Origin: Occultella aeris
GTDB lineage: Bacteria; Actinomycetota; Actinomycetes; Actinomycetales; Beutenbergiaceae
Assembly: GCF_902703175.1 (NCBI RefSeq)
Contig: NZ_CACRYJ010000011.1
Span: 50,614-114,613, forward strand
Length of the DNA: 64,000 bases
Direction of reading: 5' to 3'
Shown here: piece after piece, positions 61,007-64,000 of the stretch
Position numbering within the stretch: position 1 is the first letter of the stretch
Layout of the letters: every line of letters begins with the position of its first letter
Translations under genes and position numbers: made by a program
Notes under the pieces: model-generated
Databases searched by the model: none
What the model saw: only the letters and a program-made list of their open reading frames with translations
What the model was told of the DNA's origin: nothing

Positions 61007-62703
61007 GCACCGACCGAGCGGACGCGCCGCTGCTGAGCATCCGTGACCTGCACGTGCGCTACCGCACCCGTCGCCAGGTGGTGACCGCCGTCGACGGGCT
61101 GTCGCTGGACATCCACGCCGGGGAGACGGTCGCCCTGGTCGGCGAGTCCGGGTCCGGGAAGTCGACCACGGCCCATGCCGTGGTGCGGCTGCTGCCGGTC
61201 GCCGCCGAGGTGACCGAGGGCACCATCCTCTTTGAGGGCAGGGACCTGCGCGGCGCGAGCCGGCGCGAGCTGGAGCGGGTGCGGGGTGCGCGGATCGGGC
61301 TCATCCCGCAGGACCCGTCCGTCTCCCTGAACCCGGTCACCCGGATCGGCGACCAGGTGGCCGAGGTGCTCCGCATCCATGGGCTCGCCGACGCCAGGAG
61401 CGCCCGGTACCGCGCCCTGGACGCCCTTGCCGATGCCGGACTCGACAACCCGGACCTCCGCGCGCGCCAGTACCCGCACGAGCTCTCCGGCGGGCTCCGG
61501 CAGCGCGTCCTGATCGCCATCGCCACGGTCGCCCGGCCCGCACTGGTCATCGCCGACGAGCCCACCAGCGCACTCGACGTCACGGTGCAGAAGCAGATCC
61601 TCGACCACATCGAGGCGCTCACCGCGGACGCCGACACCGGCGTGCTGCTGGTCACCCACGACCTCGGGGTGGCCGCCGACCGGGCCGCGCGCATCGCCGT
61701 GATGTCCGAGGGGCGGATCGTCGAGATCGGAACGCCCGAACAGATCCTCACCGACCCGCACCACCCGTACACCCGATCGCTGATCGCCGCCGCACCGAGC
61801 CTGCAGACCGCGACCCCCACGCTGATCAGCCTGCACAGCGCCGTCGGGCCGGCGAGCGGCGAGGCGGCACCGCCCGAAGTCGGCGCCGGTGCTGGTTCCG
61901 ATCACGCGGACGTGGTGGTCCGGGCGCAGGGTCTGGTCAAGGACTTCAGCGTGCCGCGTGCCGTCGAACCGAGTGGAGTATTCCGCGCCGTCGACGACGT
62001 CAGCCTCACGATCCGGCGCGGGCGCACCCTCGCGCTGGTCGGCGAGTCCGGCTCCGGCAAGTCGACGACGGCCCGGCTCATCCTGCGGCTCCTCGAGCCG
62101 GACGACGGCACGATCAGCTTCGACGGCGCCGACATCACGCACCTTCGCGGGTCAGCGCTGCGTGCCCTGCGGCACCGGTTGCAGGTGGTCCAGCAGAATC
62201 CCTACGCGTCGCTGAACCCGCGCCTGTCCGTCGGGCAGCTGATCGCCGAGCCACTGCACTCCCTGCGGATCGGCACCCGCGCCGAGCGTCGCGCCCGTGC
62301 GGTCGAACTGCTCGACCACGTGGGCCTACCCACGTCGTTCGCAGCACGCCGACCGCTGGAACTCTCCGGCGGGCAGCGCCAGCGCGTCGCGATCGCCAGG
62401 GCGCTCGCGGTCAACCCCGAGCTCGTGGTCCTCGACGAGCCCGTCTCCGCGCTGGACGTGCGTGTCCAGGCGCAGATCCTGGACCTGCTCGCAGGCCTTC
62501 AGGTCGACCTCGGGGTGAGCTACCTGTTCATCTCCCACGACCTCGCCGTCGTTCGGCAGGTCTCGCACACCATCGCGGTGATGCGGCACGGCCGGGTCCT
62601 CGAGACGGGACCGGCGGCACAGGTACTGCTGCGTCCCGGCCACGCGTACACCCGCGAACTCCTGGCCGCCATCCCGGGCCGGGACGTGGCGCCTGCGCAA
62701 TGA
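61003..62703 (+). CDS. Double-ATPase subunit of the second Dpp-type importer
   Basis: Predicted 566-residue fusion of two ATPases, both intact: first domain Walker [13 protein letters not shown], signature ELSGGLRQR, Walker [13 protein letters not shown]; second domain Walker [14 protein letters not shown], signature ELSGGQRQR, Walker [13 protein letters not shown]. The linker is short, unlike the 821-residue protein at 8622. The Cys tail typical of Dpp ATPases is missing. ATGA overlap with the permease. With the LLM gene downstream, import of an organosulfur or similar compound is inferred. Confidence 0.93.
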   Translation: MSTDRADAPLLSIRDLHVRYRTRRQVVTAVDGLSLDIHAGETVALVGESGSGKSTTAHAVVRLLPVAAEVTEGTILFEGRDLRGASRRELERVRGARIGLIPQDPSVSLNPVTRIGDQVAEVLRIHGLADARSARYRALDALADAGLDNPDLRARQYPHELSGGLRQRVLIAIATVARPALVIADEPTSALDVTVQKQILDHIEALTADADTGVLLVTHDLGVAADRAARIAVMSEGRIVEIGTPEQILTDPHHPYTRSLIAAAPSLQTATPTLISLHSAVGPASGEAAPPEVGAGAGSDHADVVVRAQGLVKDFSVPRAVEPSGVFRAVDDVSLTIRRGRTLALVGESGSGKSTTARLILRLLEPDDGTISFDGADITHLRGSALRALRHRLQVVQQNPYASLNPRLSVGQLIAEPLHSLRIGTRAERRARAVELLDHVGLPTSFAARRPLELSGGQRQRVAIARALAVNPELVVLDEPVSALDVRVQAQILDLLAGLQVDLGVSYLFISHDLAVVRQVSHTIAVMRHGRVLETGPAAQVLLRPGHAYTRELLAAIPGRDVAPAQ

Positions 62704-62770
62704 CCTCCCGGTCGCAAACACACCAGAACCACCAGACAGCACTCGAGCCACGAGACCCACAAGGAGCAGC

Positions 62771-63922
62771 ATGCGATTCCGGATCCAGGACATCGTCCCG
62801 TACCAGCCACAGGACGTGAACGGCGTCCCCATCAGCCCCACCGAACGGCTCGAGCGGGTGGTCGCCGCCGCCGTCCTCGCCGAGGAACTCGGCTATGACT
62901 CCTTCGCCGTGGGGGAGCGGCACTACGGCGACTTCCTGTCCTCGGCGCCGACCGTGCTGCTCGGCGCGATCGCAGCGGCCACGAGCCGGATCCTGCTCTC
63001 CACCGGGGTGACCGTGCTGTCCCTGCTGGACCCGGTGCGTGCCGCCGAAGACTACGCGACCGTGGACGTGCTCTCCGGTGGCCGCCTGGAGATCGTCATC
63101 GGCAAGGGCAACGAGGTTGAGCACTTCCCGATCTTCGGCAAGGACGGCGCGCTGCAGTACGAGTACCTGGTTGAGAACTACGAGCTCCTGCGCCGGCTGC
63201 TGAGCGAGGAGGACGTCACCTGGTCCGGTGCCCACCGGGCACCACTGGAGCACGTCACCACGTCGCCGCGCCCGTTCGACGGCCGCTGGCGCATCTGGCA
63301 CGGGTCGGCGACCTCCACCGACGCCGTCGAGCTCGCCGCGAAGTGGGGCGACCCGGTGTTCTCCTCGCACACGCTGCAGCCGACCGTGAACTACAAGCGG
63401 CTGCTGGACCACTACCGCGAGCGGTGGGAGTTCTACGGGCGCGATCCCGCCCTCGCCTGGGTGGGCGCCGGTTCCGGCGGGCTGTACCTCGCCGAGACGA
63501 ACGAGGCCGCCGTCGAGCAGTACCGGCCGGTGTTCGAGGCGAACCGGGCCCGCGCCAGCCTGCGTGACCACGGCGCGAACACCCTCGGCAAGGTCTCGGC
63601 GTTCGCCACAGTCGAGGAGGCCGCGGACACCGGCACGGCCCTGGTCGGCACCCCCGAACGGGTGGCCGAGAAGATCGTCCGGTTCCACGACGCGCTCGGC
63701 CACCACGTCCAGGCGATCTCCGCCAACCACCTGCTACCCCACGAGGCCCAGCACGACGTGCTGCGCCAGTTCGCCGAGGAGGTCATCCCGCTTGTGAACG
63801 CCGAACTCGGTACGGACCTCTGGAGCGCCGCGGACGCCGGCCGCGCCCGCGGCTTCACCGCCCCGGACCAGCGTGGCCGCCGCAGTGCCGGTCGTGGCCT
63901 GGGCGTCGCCGTCACGGTCTGA
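62771..63922 (+). CDS. LLM-class FMN-dependent monooxygenase
   Basis: Predicted 383-residue luciferase-like protein. Seen: RIQDIVPYQPQDVNGVPISP at the N terminus, YDSFAVGERHYGDFLSSAPT, STGVTVLSLLDPVRAAEDYA, DVLSGGRLEIVIGKG (family signature) and GTPERVAEKIVRFHDALGHH. AAGGAG lies 4 bases before the ATG. It follows the ABC operon by 67 bases and likely oxidises the imported compound. The last 20 residues are Arg/Gly-rich. 63923-64000 holds no gene that I can see. Confidence 0.9.
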   Translation: MRFRIQDIVPYQPQDVNGVPISPTERLERVVAAAVLAEELGYDSFAVGERHYGDFLSSAPTVLLGAIAAATSRILLSTGVTVLSLLDPVRAAEDYATVDVLSGGRLEIVIGKGNEVEHFPIFGKDGALQYEYLVENYELLRRLLSEEDVTWSGAHRAPLEHVTTSPRPFDGRWRIWHGSATSTDAVELAAKWGDPVFSSHTLQPTVNYKRLLDHYRERWEFYGRDPALAWVGAGSGGLYLAETNEAAVEQYRPVFEANRARASLRDHGANTLGKVSAFATVEEAADTGTALVGTPERVAEKIVRFHDALGHHVQAISANHLLPHEAQHDVLRQFAEEVIPLVNAELGTDLWSAADAGRARGFTAPDQRGRRSAGRGLGVAVTV

Positions 63923-64000
63923 CCCGTTCTGACCGGTCGCGTCACCCGATCCACGCGATCCGGTTCGCAGCTGTAGCGCCCCCGCGCCCCGCCCTCACCC

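Noticed and set aside
1..64000. tRNA, rRNA, CRISPR arrays, transposases, integrases or phage genes
   Set aside because: None recognised on either strand; repeats found are too few and irregular for a CRISPR array.

Overview
The window is a very GC-rich (about 70%), tightly packed chromosomal segment with GTG and TTG starts, four-base start/stop overlaps and several TAnnnT-N6/7-start leaderless promoters. Together with a C50-type carotenoid operon, an LPxTG surface protein and double-ATPase peptide-type ABC transporters, this points to an actinobacterium, probably Micrococcales (a Beutenbergia/Ruania-like soil or plant-associated organism; the family placement is inference). I saw no rRNA, tRNA, CRISPR array, insertion sequence or prophage.

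1-19657: a polysaccharide (probably uronate-containing) utilisation region. It holds a Tat-exported beta-helix protein, an SGNH esterase, an FGGY sugar kinase, a GH88/GH105-type unsaturated uronyl hydrolase, an SDR, an RraA-type aldolase, an AraC regulator, a complete Dpp-type ABC importer (lipoprotein, two permeases, fused ATPases), a hexapeptide acyltransferase, a beta-propeller protein distantly like oligogalacturonate lyase, and a heparinase II/III-type lyase. A Tat-exported PL8 lyase lies separately at 26604-29036. The likely flow is extracellular or surface cleavage, import of oligosaccharides by the peptide-family transporter, then intracellular desaturation and deacylation, reduction, phosphorylation and aldol cleavage.

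19654-33467: mixed housekeeping genes. These are a GerW/YtfJ protein, two overlapping crcB fluoride-channel genes, a universal stress protein, a HAD phosphatase, a TetR regulator, purL, an FBP-domain protein, an SDR-DUF2867 protein, a TspO-like membrane protein and a pyrimidine-dimer-glycosylase-like protein. 32901-40881: a MarR regulator (CrtR-like) diverges from crtE-crtB-crtI-crtYe-crtYf-crtEb-mmpL, a classic C50 carotenoid operon. An 18-codon reading frame with the only strong ribosome site runs into the crtE start.

41458-49516: a sulfur- or nitrogen-scavenging flavin monooxygenase locus. Two paralogous two-gene modules (a short LLM protein plus a long NtaA/DszA-type protein) point away from each other; one is extended by an M20 deacylase and a RimK-like ATP-grasp ligase. 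59097-63922: an ABC importer without a binding-protein gene, followed by another LLM monooxygenase.

50195-56351: an LPATG-anchored Cna-B-repeat surface protein with a GGCATC hexanucleotide tract upstream, then a receptor-type class III cyclase next to an MscS channel carrying a C-terminal cyclic-nucleotide-binding domain. Key residues of both the cyclase and the binding domain look substituted. I consider this pair and the inverted monooxygenase modules the most promising undescribed biology here. 56455-58468 is a MocR-type regulator diverging from an AhpD-like protein, with a set of TTGG boxes between them.
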